This document shows, piece by piece, positions 1-7,387 of a stretch of DNA of 64,000 bases. The position numbers and the translations under genes are program-made. Source of the stretch: Phaeocystidibacter sp965659725 (GTDB lineage: Bacteria > Bacteroidota > Bacteroidia > Flavobacteriales > Schleiferiaceae); assembly GCA_965659725.1 (NCBI GenBank), contig CBFHXG010000005.1:31070-95069 (forward strand), read 5' to 3'. The notes beneath the pieces were generated by a model. The model had not been told where the DNA came from. It searched no databases and saw nothing but the letters and a program-made list of their open reading frames with translations. How positions within the stretch are numbered: the stretch's first letter is position 1; each line of letters starts with the position of its first letter.

Positions 1-612
1 GATCTGTGCTGCCTGTTGGAAGGTAATACCGTAATTCCTCAGCGCATTTTCGTCAAACGCGATCTCGATCTCTTCGTCTGGGAAGCCGTTCAACTCAACT
101 TTGGAGACCTTTCCAGATTCTCTCATTTCACGCTCTGCATTGCGTGCGATCTGCTTCAGCTGTACAAGGTCGATATTCTCACCACTGATGGCGAAATTGA
201 CACAAAAGTTGAGGTTTTCCCGCTTGTATACGATGATCGGTTCCATGCCTCCAGGGAAGGATGGCACCTGATTGACGGCGTTCTTTACGTCCTCCAAGGC
301 TTTGTCGGTGTCGTATCCCTTAAGCACCTCAACCGTGATGTTTGCAGTGCTCTCAGAGGATACGGAAGTGTATCGCTCAACCCCAGTTGTACCCTTGAGG
401 TTGTCTTCGATCTTCTGAACGATGCCTTCTTCCACCTCTTCGGGAGATGCGCCAGGATAAATGGCTTGAATGCTGATAACCCGACTTGGGTTCACGGGGA
501 AGAAGGTGGTATTCATATTGAAATAGGCCACCGCCCCGAACACCAAGATCCCGAACATGATGGTGTAGACCGCCGTAGGGAACTTGATGAAGAATTTGAT
601 CATTTTTCCCAT
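1..612 (-). CDS. RND multidrug efflux permease, N-terminal part (cut by window edge)
   Basis: The minus strand is open from ATG at 612 to the window edge (204 codons, no stop), beginning MGKMIKFFIKFPTAVYTIMF. It carries an inner-membrane TM1 at about residues 10-30, followed by the RND porter-domain start (NPSRVISIQAIYPGASPEEV; then EEGIVQKIEDNLKGTTGVER). This is the canonical N-terminus of AcrB/MexB-type proton-driven pumps, which export drugs or solutes from the inner membrane and periplasm through a TolC channel. It starts 5 nt after the stop of the adaptor gene, so MarR regulator, adaptor and pump form one operon. An outer-membrane TolC partner is not visible and may lie beyond the left edge. 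The overlapping plus-strand open frame is a shadow. Family is certain; substrate is unknown. Confidence 0.93.
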   Translation of the reverse strand, partial: MGKMIKFFIKFPTAVYTIMFGILVFGAVAYFNMNTTFFPVNPSRVISIQAIYPGASPEEVEEGIVQKIEDNLKGTTGVERYTSVSSESTANITVEVLKGYDTDKALEDVKNAVNQVPSFPGGMEPIIVYKRENLNFCVNFAISGENIDLVQLKQIARNAEREMRESGKVSKVELNGFPDEEIEIAFDENALRNYGITFQQAAQI

Positions 613-617
613 GCCCA

Positions 618-1745
618 CTATCGTTTAGATACGGTTACTTTCATTCCTTGGAATACGCCCGGAGCCACCTGAGATAGGTACCATTCTCCTTCTTCAAGCC
701 CCCTGATGAGTACATTAGATTCTGTGTATTCCACGATCTCGATCGGCTTTTTGATCAGGGTGCTATCGGTCTGATCCACGGTCCATAAATGGTCGTTGTC
801 AACCAACAACCTGCGAGGAATGATCTCTACATTGTCGAGTTTTACCCCACTCACAACCCCATTGAGGTACATTCCTTCACGAAGTCTGTTACCTCTCACA
901 TCGATGTACGCTTTTACGGTTTGTGAATTGGCATCGAGACCTTTATTGATGCGATCTACAATGCCTAACCACTCTCCTTCGATGTCTGGACTCTCAAGTC
1001 GCACTGTATCTCCTGGCTCCAAGAAGTCGAGGAATCGGATAGAAACAGAAACCTCCATTTCGAAGAGGGAAGGATCGATGAAAACGCCAAGTGGTTGTCC
1101 TACACGCACCAAGGTACCCGGACGAATGGAAGAGCTGGTTACCACACCGTTGAACGGCGCTCTGATGTGGTATTTGCTCAGCCTTTCTTCTGTGCTTTTT
1201 AGATTGTGGTATGCACTGAAAACACCTCGAGAGGTGAGGAAAATCTTTACTTGGGCATTGTCAACGGAAGGTGGCGCTGGCGTCGATCTATCTACATCGA
1301 TGGAGGCCAAATATGCCTGCCATTCGTCGAATACGTGAGGATAGTCGAGTTTGAGATCGGGTAGGACCTGGGTGAGCGTGTTGATATAGTTGGAACGCTG
1401 ACTCATCAGTGCCGCTTTCGCTTCGCTGTCTTCTATGCGAAGAAGGGTTTGTCCCTCTTTGAATTGTGTTCCCTCTAGGAATGCTGGGTTGGTGCGTTGA
1501 AGAACTCCGGTTACCTCTGCGTACAATTCAATGCGATGGAAAGCCTTTAGCTTTCCATATACAGGCAATTCAAATGCACGTTGGTCTGGGTCGGCTTCCG
1601 CTACGATCACGCCTTTAACAGCAGTGCGACTTTTGCGCTCCGGTGTTTGAGCCATTCCAGCGAGTGCTTTTTGAATGAAAAAGGCACCAGCCAGGATAAC
1701 CAGACCTGAGATGATGCTTATGAGTGCTACCCTTTCTTTTTTCAT
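618..1745 (-). CDS. RND efflux periplasmic adaptor (HlyD/MFP family)
   Basis: A 375-residue membrane fusion protein linking the RND pump to an outer-membrane channel. There is an N-terminal membrane anchor at about residues 7-29. The first half of the split biotinyl-lipoyl domain follows (FLEGTQFKEGQTLLRIED, about 94-111). Next comes a short helical hairpin (about 112-190), the second lipoyl half (HIRAPFNGVVTSSSIRPGT) and the beta-barrel/membrane-proximal domains. It has no lipobox; the anchor is a TM helix. It lies between the MarR gene (6 nt upstream) and the RND permease (5 nt downstream), so it is co-transcribed and presumably MarR-repressed. Length is normal for the family. Confidence 0.92.
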   Translation of the reverse strand: MKKERVALISIISGLVILAGAFFIQKALAGMAQTPERKSRTAVKGVIVAEADPDQRAFELPVYGKLKAFHRIELYAEVTGVLQRTNPAFLEGTQFKEGQTLLRIEDSEAKAALMSQRSNYINTLTQVLPDLKLDYPHVFDEWQAYLASIDVDRSTPAPPSVDNAQVKIFLTSRGVFSAYHNLKSTEERLSKYHIRAPFNGVVTSSSIRPGTLVRVGQPLGVFIDPSLFEMEVSVSIRFLDFLEPGDTVRLESPDIEGEWLGIVDRINKGLDANSQTVKAYIDVRGNRLREGMYLNGVVSGVKLDNVEIIPRRLLVDNDHLWTVDQTDSTLIKKPIEIVEYTESNVLIRGLEEGEWYLSQVAPGVFQGMKVTVSKR

Positions 1746-1751
1746 GGTATG

Positions 1752-2210
1752 CTATTGATGTTCTTGTGATTCTAGATTGTGGAGAATGCGGTTGAGGTAG
1801 TCGAACATTTGTAGAACGTCCTCATTCTTCATTCCATCGAAAATGTGACTGTTGGTCTGTGATACCAGATCCATGAAACCTTCTATGGCATCGATTCCCT
1901 CGGGAGTTAGATGGAGAAGGTTTTCCCTTCTATTTTCGGGATTTGGCGTACGTGTAATCAGGCCCAGCTCTTCGATCTCGGCACATAAACGCGACACTCG
2001 ATGCCGATCGAACATGGGAAGTTGGTCGAGAAGCTCAGATTGAGAAAGTTGACCGCCATTCATACGCGTGAGCCGAAGTGTCATCATGTGTTCAAACTTG
2101 AATGAACTATCAGACTCCTCCAATACGGCTTGCACATTCTTCCGCAACCTACGGTGAATGCGCATCATCGTATAACCTAATTGGACGATGGGTTTGTTAA
2201 GGTCTTTCAT
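1752..2210 (-). CDS. MarR-family transcriptional regulator
   Basis: A 152-residue winged-helix regulator and first gene of the efflux operon. The MarR fold is visible: helices at about 5-35, the recognition segment LSQSELLDQLPMFDRHRVSR (about 55-74), and the wing TRTPNPENRRENLLHLTPEG (about 86-105). The D-x-R in NPENRRENLLHLT is modified from the usual DxRD wing. By analogy with MarR, it should repress its own operon and release on ligand binding. A palindromic operator candidate lies directly upstream of the start codon, overlapping the predicted -7 box. Ligand unknown. Confidence 0.9.
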   Translation of the reverse strand: MKDLNKPIVQLGYTMMRIHRRLRKNVQAVLEESDSSFKFEHMMTLRLTRMNGGQLSQSELLDQLPMFDRHRVSRLCAEIEELGLITRTPNPENRRENLLHLTPEGIDAIEGFMDLVSQTNSHIFDGMKNEDVLQMFDYLNRILHNLESQEHQ

Positions 2211-2247
2211 AACTGTTGCAAATTAACAACAGTTGCTTATTTACAAC
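2211..2247 (-). promoter_or_regulatory. Candidate MarR operator: two overlapping palindromes on the efflux promoter
   Basis: Immediately upstream of the MarR start codon is a perfect 8-bp inverted repeat, AACTGTTG-N8-CAACAGTT (2211-2234). The 8-nt spacer read on the minus strand is TTAATTTG, one base from the Bacteroidetes -7 consensus TAnnTTTG. A second inverted repeat with the same N8 spacing, GTTG-N8-CAAC, follows at 2232-2247 and shares the CAACAGTTG junction. Binding here would cover the promoter and the translation start. The repeats are seen directly; assignment to this MarR protein is inference from position. Confidence 0.6.
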
Positions 2248-2314
2248 AAATGTTTGAACAAAGAAATTGAGTGTCTCGCTGGAAAGAACGAACGGTTCAA
2301 CTACTACTATGTTC

Positions 2315-3625
2315 TTACTCCTTGTTGTTGGACCCTTGAGGTGGATTGTTATGTCCGCCTTTATGCCGTTTGTGCTGTGGTTTGCCGCCCTTGTGTTGAT
2401 TGGAGTTTCCACCGCCTTTTTTCTTGCCGTGAAACTTCTTATTGCGATTATTTGGGCGACGTTTTCCAGAAGAACGGTTTACCTGATACTCTGGACCTTT
2501 GCCCATTTCTTCAGGTAGTGGGAGCATTTCGATAACGGGGCCTACGAGTTCTTCGATCCGACTATACTTTCGCATGTCGGCTTGATTGATAAGCGTGATG
2601 GCTTCTCCGTTCGTATTGGCTCTCGCGGTCCTGCCTACACGGTGAACGTAGTCTTCCGGCGCATTTGGAACGTCAAAATTGATGACGAGTGAGATGTCTT
2701 GAATGTCGATACCTCGGCTGAGCACATCCGTAGCGACTAGGATTCGGACTCGCTTGCTTCGGAACTTCATGAGCACTTCTTCGCGCTCTTTTTGCTCATA
2801 ATCAGAGGAGATCCCCTCTGTATCAAATCGTTTCTTTAGTCGTCTTACGAGGCCGCTTACTTTATTCTTTCTCGAGCAAAAAATGATGATGGAATCGTAG
2901 TCTGGGCGATCCTTTACGATGCGCTCGACCAGCTCTTCTTTGTTTTCATCATACACGCAATATGCACGTTGCGTTACACCAGATGCTGTTTTGGATATGG
3001 AAATGCTCACTTCCTCCGGATCGTGCAAGATCTCCTTGGCCAGCTTGCGGATCTTTGGAGGCATAGTGGCGCTAAAGAGCAAGTTTTGGCGCTTCTTTGG
3101 AAGATGATCAACGATGGTCATCAGGTCTTCATAGAACCCCATGTCAAGCATTCGGTCGGCTTCATCGAGGATGAGGTGACGTACTTCATTGAACTTGACG
3201 TAGCCCATTTTAAGGTGAGCAATGAGCTTACCTGGTGTGGCAACGATGATATCTGTGCCGTTGGTGAGCGCTTGCTTTTCCTTGTCCCAATCATCTGCAC
3301 CGCCACCACCATAAACCGTTTCGGAGTGTGCATCGGTAAAATAGGCCATTCCCATGATCTGGGAGTTGATCTGTCCTGCCAACTCGCGTGTTGGTACGAT
3401 GATGAGTGTTGATGTTCCTTTGATATGCTCCTTCTTGATCTGTTGTAGAACGGGCAGGATAAAGGCTGCTGTTTTTCCGGTACCCGTTTGTGCACAACCG
3501 ATCATGTCACGGTTCTGCAGAATAATGGGAATCGACTTTTCTTGAATGGGCGTGGCTTCTTCAAAGCCCGCATAATGGATGGCCTCTAGTATCTGTTCAT
3601 CAAGGCCGAACTCGCTGAATTTCAT
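2315..3625 (-). CDS. DEAD-box ATP-dependent RNA helicase (RhlE-like)
   Basis: A 436-residue helicase that remodels RNA or RNP structures. Motifs in order: Q-motif TPIQ (25-28), Walker A AQTGTGKT (45-52), PTRELA (78-83), DEAD (154-157), SAT (~183), and ARGIDI/HRVGRTAR-type motifs in domain 2. The last ~60 residues form a low-complexity basic tail rich in K, G, N and H, typical of RhlE/CsdA-type RNA-binding extensions. Its ATG at 3625 is preceded by CATCTTTG ending 5 nt before the start, a near -7 box that would give an almost leaderless message. It is monocistronic in appearance. Confidence 0.93.
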   Translation of the reverse strand: MKFSEFGLDEQILEAIHYAGFEEATPIQEKSIPIILQNRDMIGCAQTGTGKTAAFILPVLQQIKKEHIKGTSTLIIVPTRELAGQINSQIMGMAYFTDAHSETVYGGGGADDWDKEKQALTNGTDIIVATPGKLIAHLKMGYVKFNEVRHLILDEADRMLDMGFYEDLMTIVDHLPKKRQNLLFSATMPPKIRKLAKEILHDPEEVSISISKTASGVTQRAYCVYDENKEELVERIVKDRPDYDSIIIFCSRKNKVSGLVRRLKKRFDTEGISSDYEQKEREEVLMKFRSKRVRILVATDVLSRGIDIQDISLVINFDVPNAPEDYVHRVGRTARANTNGEAITLINQADMRKYSRIEELVGPVIEMLPLPEEMGKGPEYQVNRSSGKRRPNNRNKKFHGKKKGGGNSNQHKGGKPQHKRHKGGHNNPPQGSNNKE

Positions 3626-3724
3626 GGACTCAAAGATGAGATATTTTTAATGGCAAACCATCGGTTGAGCGATAAGTATTTCGCGCCACTCTTTACTTGA
3701 CAGTCAAATAATGGTGGAAGGGAG

Positions 3725-3904
3725 TTAGGACTTCCGACCGAGATACTGATCGGCCGTATTTTCTTTTTCTAGGATCTTCATAGTGAGGGTATGCCTTCCG
3801 GCAAGGATCGCTTTTTGAAGCAGGTTCAATCGCGTGAGATCTTCATCGCGCAGTGATGGGAATATCCGCAATAGGGAGAACAAGAACTTCTGAATAGCAA
3901 GCAT
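3725..3904 (-). CDS. Small hypothetical protein (59 aa)
   Basis: A short minus-strand ORF starting 1 nt after the stop of the upstream 39-aa ORF (TAG-A-ATG). The product, MLAIQKFLFSLLRIFPSLRD..., has an amphipathic or hydrophobic N-terminus and a charged helical C-terminus ending QYLGRKS. I recognise no family. The near-contiguous arrangement with the 39-aa ORF suggests a two-gene micro-operon between the DUF4382 terminator and the DEAD helicase. Codon choice resembles its neighbours. It could be non-coding; confidence rests on tandem spacing and sensible composition. Confidence 0.45.
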   Translation of the reverse strand: MLAIQKFLFSLLRIFPSLRDEDLTRLNLLQKAILAGRHTLTMKILEKENTADQYLGRKS

Positions 3905-3905
3905 T

Positions 3906-4025
3906 CTAGCGGATTATCCAAGTTGCAATTCCCAGCAATGCCAAGAGGCCAAGTCCTAAGAAAACCTGTTTGTAATAGGTGGTCCTCAGTACTTTCAGAC
4001 GATGCTTAGTGGAGCTAAAACTCAT
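3906..4025 (-). CDS. Small single-TM protein (39 aa)
   Basis: An ORF of 39 codons (MSFSSTKHRLKVLRTTYYKQ, then a hydrophobic stretch VFLGLGLLALLGIATWIIR). It has a basic N-terminus followed by one predicted membrane helix (about 21-38), so N-in topology is expected. It lies just after the terminator hairpin of the DUF4382 gene. A TATCTTTC sequence, one base off the -7 consensus, lies upstream. Its stop is followed one base later by the ATG of the 59-aa ORF. No family is recognised. Confidence 0.45.
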   Translation of the reverse strand: MSFSSTKHRLKVLRTTYYKQVFLGLGLLALLGIATWIIR

Positions 4026-4080
4026 TCAAACATTGAATTGATAACAATGAAAGATACGAATTCTGAGATGCAGAATGAAA

Positions 4081-4109
4081 AAAGTCCTCACCAGTTAGGG
4101 TGAGGACTT
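4081..4109 (-). terminator. Intrinsic terminator of the DUF4382 gene
   Basis: An 11-bp perfect stem, AAGTCCTCACC / GGTGAGGACTT, with a 6-nt loop. On the minus strand it is followed by a T-rich run. It sits about 30 nt after the stop codon of the DUF4382 lipoprotein gene. Confidence 0.85.
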
Positions 4110-4140
4110 CATTCGTGTGTTTTAGTTCTAAAGCTGATTA

Positions 4141-4911
4141 TTAGAACTGGATGGTGTCGATATCCGTGGTTTGACCCAGTGTAACACTCACGCCTGTTTC
4201 AATTTGATCGGTGTATGGAGCAACCGCATCGAAGTTTACATCGAATGTTCCGGCTGAGATGCCGTTCAATTTGAAGTAGCCAGTAGAGTCTGGAATAGTA
4301 CCGATAGTGTCACCAGCATCCACTACGTAGGTATAAGCTACGGCTGTGTCTGGTTGCACTACACCTTCAATAGATCCGCTCGTTGCATCCACGAATGCGC
4401 GGATCACTGGCTTCAAGATGTATTTATCATTTCCAGTTTCAACAACACTCTTGCAAGCGTCGAAGTCCAAGGTTACATCATATTCAACTCCATTAATCAA
4501 CTCTTGTTGGAAGTTGATCTTCAACCCACTTTGCTGCGCGCTAGGCGTCTTGAGGTCGTACACAGTAGAATCTACCATGATGGTGTTGTTACTGCCTAAG
4601 ATCAAACGCACTTGGTTAATGCGACCTGTTGGAAGGTTCTGGGTTGCGATGAGCGTATCAAGTCCGTTGTTGTAATCCAAAAGGTTATAGATTCCTGGTT
4701 GGATCGCGTTCAGCGTGATAGAGTTTGTATCTTCATAGAATACCTCTACTGCCTGAACGTCGATATTCACCTCGTCATAGTCACACGGAGCATCGGTCAA
4801 ATGAATATTCATCTTTGATGTTCCATTCGACGTTGTAGCATCAGGAGAGCAGGATACAAGCGTAAGACTTGCTAATGCGGTCCCGGCTAAAAACTTTGAT
4901 CCGTAATTCAT
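4141..4911 (-). CDS. DUF4382 domain lipoprotein
   Basis: A 256-residue secreted lipoprotein with signal peptide and lipobox LVSC (Cys21). A DUF4382 domain follows (about 32-165), beginning MNIHLTDAPCDYDEVNIDVQ and typical of Bacteroidetes surface or periplasmic lipoproteins of unknown function. The C-terminal ~80 residues (SIEGVVQPDTAVAYTYVVDA...) look like a carboxypeptidase-regulatory-like beta-sandwich. It is a single-gene unit bounded by terminators on both sides. The family is recognisable; no biochemical role is established. Confidence 0.85.
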   Translation of the reverse strand: MNYGSKFLAGTALASLTLVSCSPDATTSNGTSKMNIHLTDAPCDYDEVNIDVQAVEVFYEDTNSITLNAIQPGIYNLLDYNNGLDTLIATQNLPTGRINQVRLILGSNNTIMVDSTVYDLKTPSAQQSGLKINFQQELINGVEYDVTLDFDACKSVVETGNDKYILKPVIRAFVDATSGSIEGVVQPDTAVAYTYVVDAGDTIGTIPDSTGYFKLNGISAGTFDVNFDAVAPYTDQIETGVSVTLGQTTDIDTIQF

Positions 4912-4995
4912 GTGAATAGGGTTTTAAGATTTTGTGTGTTTCAGAAGGAATACCCTTCATTTATATCGCGACATGGACCATGAAAACCCGCATGA

Positions 4996-5035
4996 ACAAA
5001 AAGAAAAGCCGCCCAACTCCGAGGAGTGGGCGGCT
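4996..5035 (-). terminator. Intrinsic terminator of the 729-aa T9SS protein gene
   Basis: A GC-rich hairpin with a 13-bp stem: AGCCGCCC(A)ACTCC pairs with GGAGTGGGCGGCT, with one bulged A. On the minus strand it is followed by TTTTCTTTTT. It lies 24 nt after the stop codon of the gene at 5059-7248. Confidence 0.87.
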
Positions 5036-5058
5036 CTATATTTCGCTAAGAACTCGTC

Positions 5059-7248
5059 TTAGTCGTTGGTCATAATAGTAAGTGATCCGTCGTGAACTTC
5101 ACTTTGGCCAGTTGGCGAGTGATTGAGTTCGATCACATAGAAGTAAGTACCGTCGGCAAGATCTTGGCCATTACTATCTTTTCCATCGAAGGCATTGGCA
5201 TTAGTGTATTTATCGGTACTCCAAACCCTACGTCCCCAACGGTCATAGATACTCACGGTACTAGACTCCCAAGAGTCGATTCCTTCGATTGTCCAAAGGT
5301 CGTTGATTAAGTCACCATTCGGGCTGAATACATTCGGAATACGAATTGGAACGGCACCTGTAGGTGGGATGATAGGCTCTGTTGGTACAGAGTAGATGAT
5401 CCAGTTGGACTCACTTACATAGTTATCTCTATCAGGTGTAGTGAGTATGCGAAGGGCATATTCTCCTGGAGTCGCGTCTGGCAACGATAGCGTGTAAGCC
5501 GAGTCCGCGATAGGGAACGCTGCATCATCTACATTCTGGAAGTCATAGCCTCCTGTATCATTCTTAGGACCCCATTGAAGTTGGTATTTGATATTGTTGA
5601 TATCAGGATACTGTATGCCACCATAGTTACTCCAATTAAGAGGCATGTTCAATGGATTGGAAAGATCACCTTGCAACACAATGGTATGCTTCGGCGGAGT
5701 GAGGTACAATTCAATACCGTTGGCCACCAATGAAATTCGATAGTTGTGGTATTGAGCATCTACCTTACCTGGTCCAGGAGCACCATCATACACGTAACCT
5801 TGGAGATGGTTACCAGTAGTTACTAGGTTGTAGGTGCTACCTGAATCGTCTGAGCGATACACACGAACGAAATCGATGAATTGCTCTGGAATAGTTGCTG
5901 TATCGATGTAGAAGTCTACACGGTTTCTCTTATCCTGATTGACGGTCACACCCGCAGTCTTGTACTCAGGGAATAAACAGTCATTTACTTTCAGGATGAT
6001 CGTGTCAAATTCATTCATCGGTTTACCACACTTGTTGAGTAGGGTGTTACCGTCCGAACCGAACTTACTGTAGAGGTAGTAGTCACCGTTAAAGATCAAC
6101 GGCTTATAAAGTTTCAAAGTAATGCTGTCGGTCTCACCGTTCTGGTTACAATACGACTGCACACCCTTCACCGGTATCGGTTGTCCGTTAGGCGCAGTTA
6201 AACGGAAATCCGTTCCATCTGGGGCTACAGAAATACATTCTACAGAAAGAGTGAATTGCAATGTTACTGTTGAGTCGTAACAGCTGTATTCCCTTGTTTG
6301 GCGTCCTTGAGCATCCAGTGACACCCCAGGGGCATTAGGGTCTAATCGCACACCCTGATTCACCGCAGGCACACAGTTATTGGCTACCACCACTTGTATC
6401 TCTCGGTTCGAGCTACCTACCTTTTCCCAAAAGAAATAGGTGGAGTCGAAACGATACTCATCGACTCGTAATGCGATTACAGAAACCTCCGTTCCACCTG
6501 GAAGGTCGGCGATAAACGAGATGTTACCTGTAGCTGGGTCAAGTGTATAAGGTGCAGCTGAGCTAGTGCTGAACGGACTATTCTTGTTGAAAGGAGTTGT
6601 GTAAGGTACGTTTATACCTGCATTGCTTCGTGGATCGATAAGCTCATAACGGATAGAATCTCCATCTGGCTCAGTTGCACGTTGCAAGTAGTTGATGAAA
6701 CCACCTTCACATACATAAGCGATCGGGTCGGATACGAATGAAGGAGAGGTGTTGTTACCCAAACCTTGACGGTTGTTCAACTCAGCTTCGAAGTAGAATG
6801 CGAAACCAGCACTACTTGCACCACCTCCGATATTGGTGATACCACCGGGACGACAACAAAGGTCCCAAGACAATTTGTAGTCGGAACAACGCTGTGTTAG
6901 CGTTAGAGGGGCCGAGGTAGTTGTTTCATAAACGTTCACCTCCGGCAAGAATCCACCTGCGTTGGACTGGTTGATACAGTCGAAGGCAAAGGATGAAGCC
7001 GAGTAAACATTGGTTCTTGTCAAACTCACGGAGGTGTTGATACCACAGGTTTGTGAACGAACATCAACGTTGGTGGTGGCAGGCAAACCAGCTCCGGTTG
7101 ACTGTCTGTAGATCACCAATTTCACATAGTACTGGTTGTTTCCGAGATACTCATATTGGATATCTCCACCAATAACGTGTGACGCTGATGCTGGCATGCT
7201 GAAAAGTCCGATCAGCAATACTGTTAATAGACGATAAATAGCTTTCAT
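5059..7248 (-). CDS. Secreted surface protein with gliding-motility-associated C-terminal domain (paralogue 1)
   Basis: A 729-residue exported protein. The signal peptide ends about residue 22 (SMPASA|SHVIGGD). The N-terminal region, SHVIGGDIQYEYLGNNQYYV, is a motif common to large Bacteroidetes adhesin-like proteins. Several Cys-containing beta-rich segments follow, then a fibronectin-like part (~480-630). The gliding-motility/T9SS type B CTD is at about 640-729: IPNVFSPNGDLINDLWTIEG, YDRWGRRVW, DGTYFYVIEL. It should be secreted through the type IX system to the cell surface. It is closely related over its whole length to the next gene upstream (7388-9547), indicating tandem duplication. Function is likely adhesion or matrix, but this is not shown. 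Confidence 0.88.
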   Translation of the reverse strand: MKAIYRLLTVLLIGLFSMPASASHVIGGDIQYEYLGNNQYYVKLVIYRQSTGAGLPATTNVDVRSQTCGINTSVSLTRTNVYSASSFAFDCINQSNAGGFLPEVNVYETTTSAPLTLTQRCSDYKLSWDLCCRPGGITNIGGGASSAGFAFYFEAELNNRQGLGNNTSPSFVSDPIAYVCEGGFINYLQRATEPDGDSIRYELIDPRSNAGINVPYTTPFNKNSPFSTSSAAPYTLDPATGNISFIADLPGGTEVSVIALRVDEYRFDSTYFFWEKVGSSNREIQVVVANNCVPAVNQGVRLDPNAPGVSLDAQGRQTREYSCYDSTVTLQFTLSVECISVAPDGTDFRLTAPNGQPIPVKGVQSYCNQNGETDSITLKLYKPLIFNGDYYLYSKFGSDGNTLLNKCGKPMNEFDTIILKVNDCLFPEYKTAGVTVNQDKRNRVDFYIDTATIPEQFIDFVRVYRSDDSGSTYNLVTTGNHLQGYVYDGAPGPGKVDAQYHNYRISLVANGIELYLTPPKHTIVLQGDLSNPLNMPLNWSNYGGIQYPDINNIKYQLQWGPKNDTGGYDFQNVDDAAFPIADSAYTLSLPDATPGEYALRILTTPDRDNYVSESNWIIYSVPTEPIIPPTGAVPIRIPNVFSPNGDLINDLWTIEGIDSWESSTVSIYDRWGRRVWSTDKYTNANAFDGKDSNGQDLADGTYFYVIELNHSPTGQSEVHDGSLTIMTND

Positions 7249-7317
7249 GTAGGCGCTCTTTTGCGATAGTCCTCGAAAGTACTAAAAAGTGCTCATACGC
7301 CGTATGTATAATTAGTT

Positions 7318-7362
7318 AAGGGTTGTCGTACACCCCCGATAAGCGGATGAACGACAACCCTC
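7318..7362 (-). terminator. Hairpin between the two T9SS paralogues (weak terminator)
   Basis: A 10-bp perfect stem, GGGTTGTCGT / ACGACAACCC, encloses a 21-nt loop between the two paralogous genes. On the minus strand the hairpin is followed by AT-rich sequence (TTAACTAATTATA) rather than a clean U-tract. Termination may therefore be partial. Confidence 0.5.
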
Positions 7363-7387
7363 ATTTATTTAACGAAAGAAGTGCATT

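Noticed and set aside
16..672. 218-residue plus-strand open frame at the left edge
   Set aside because: It lies antisense to an unmistakable RND permease N-terminus and shows no protein-family features.
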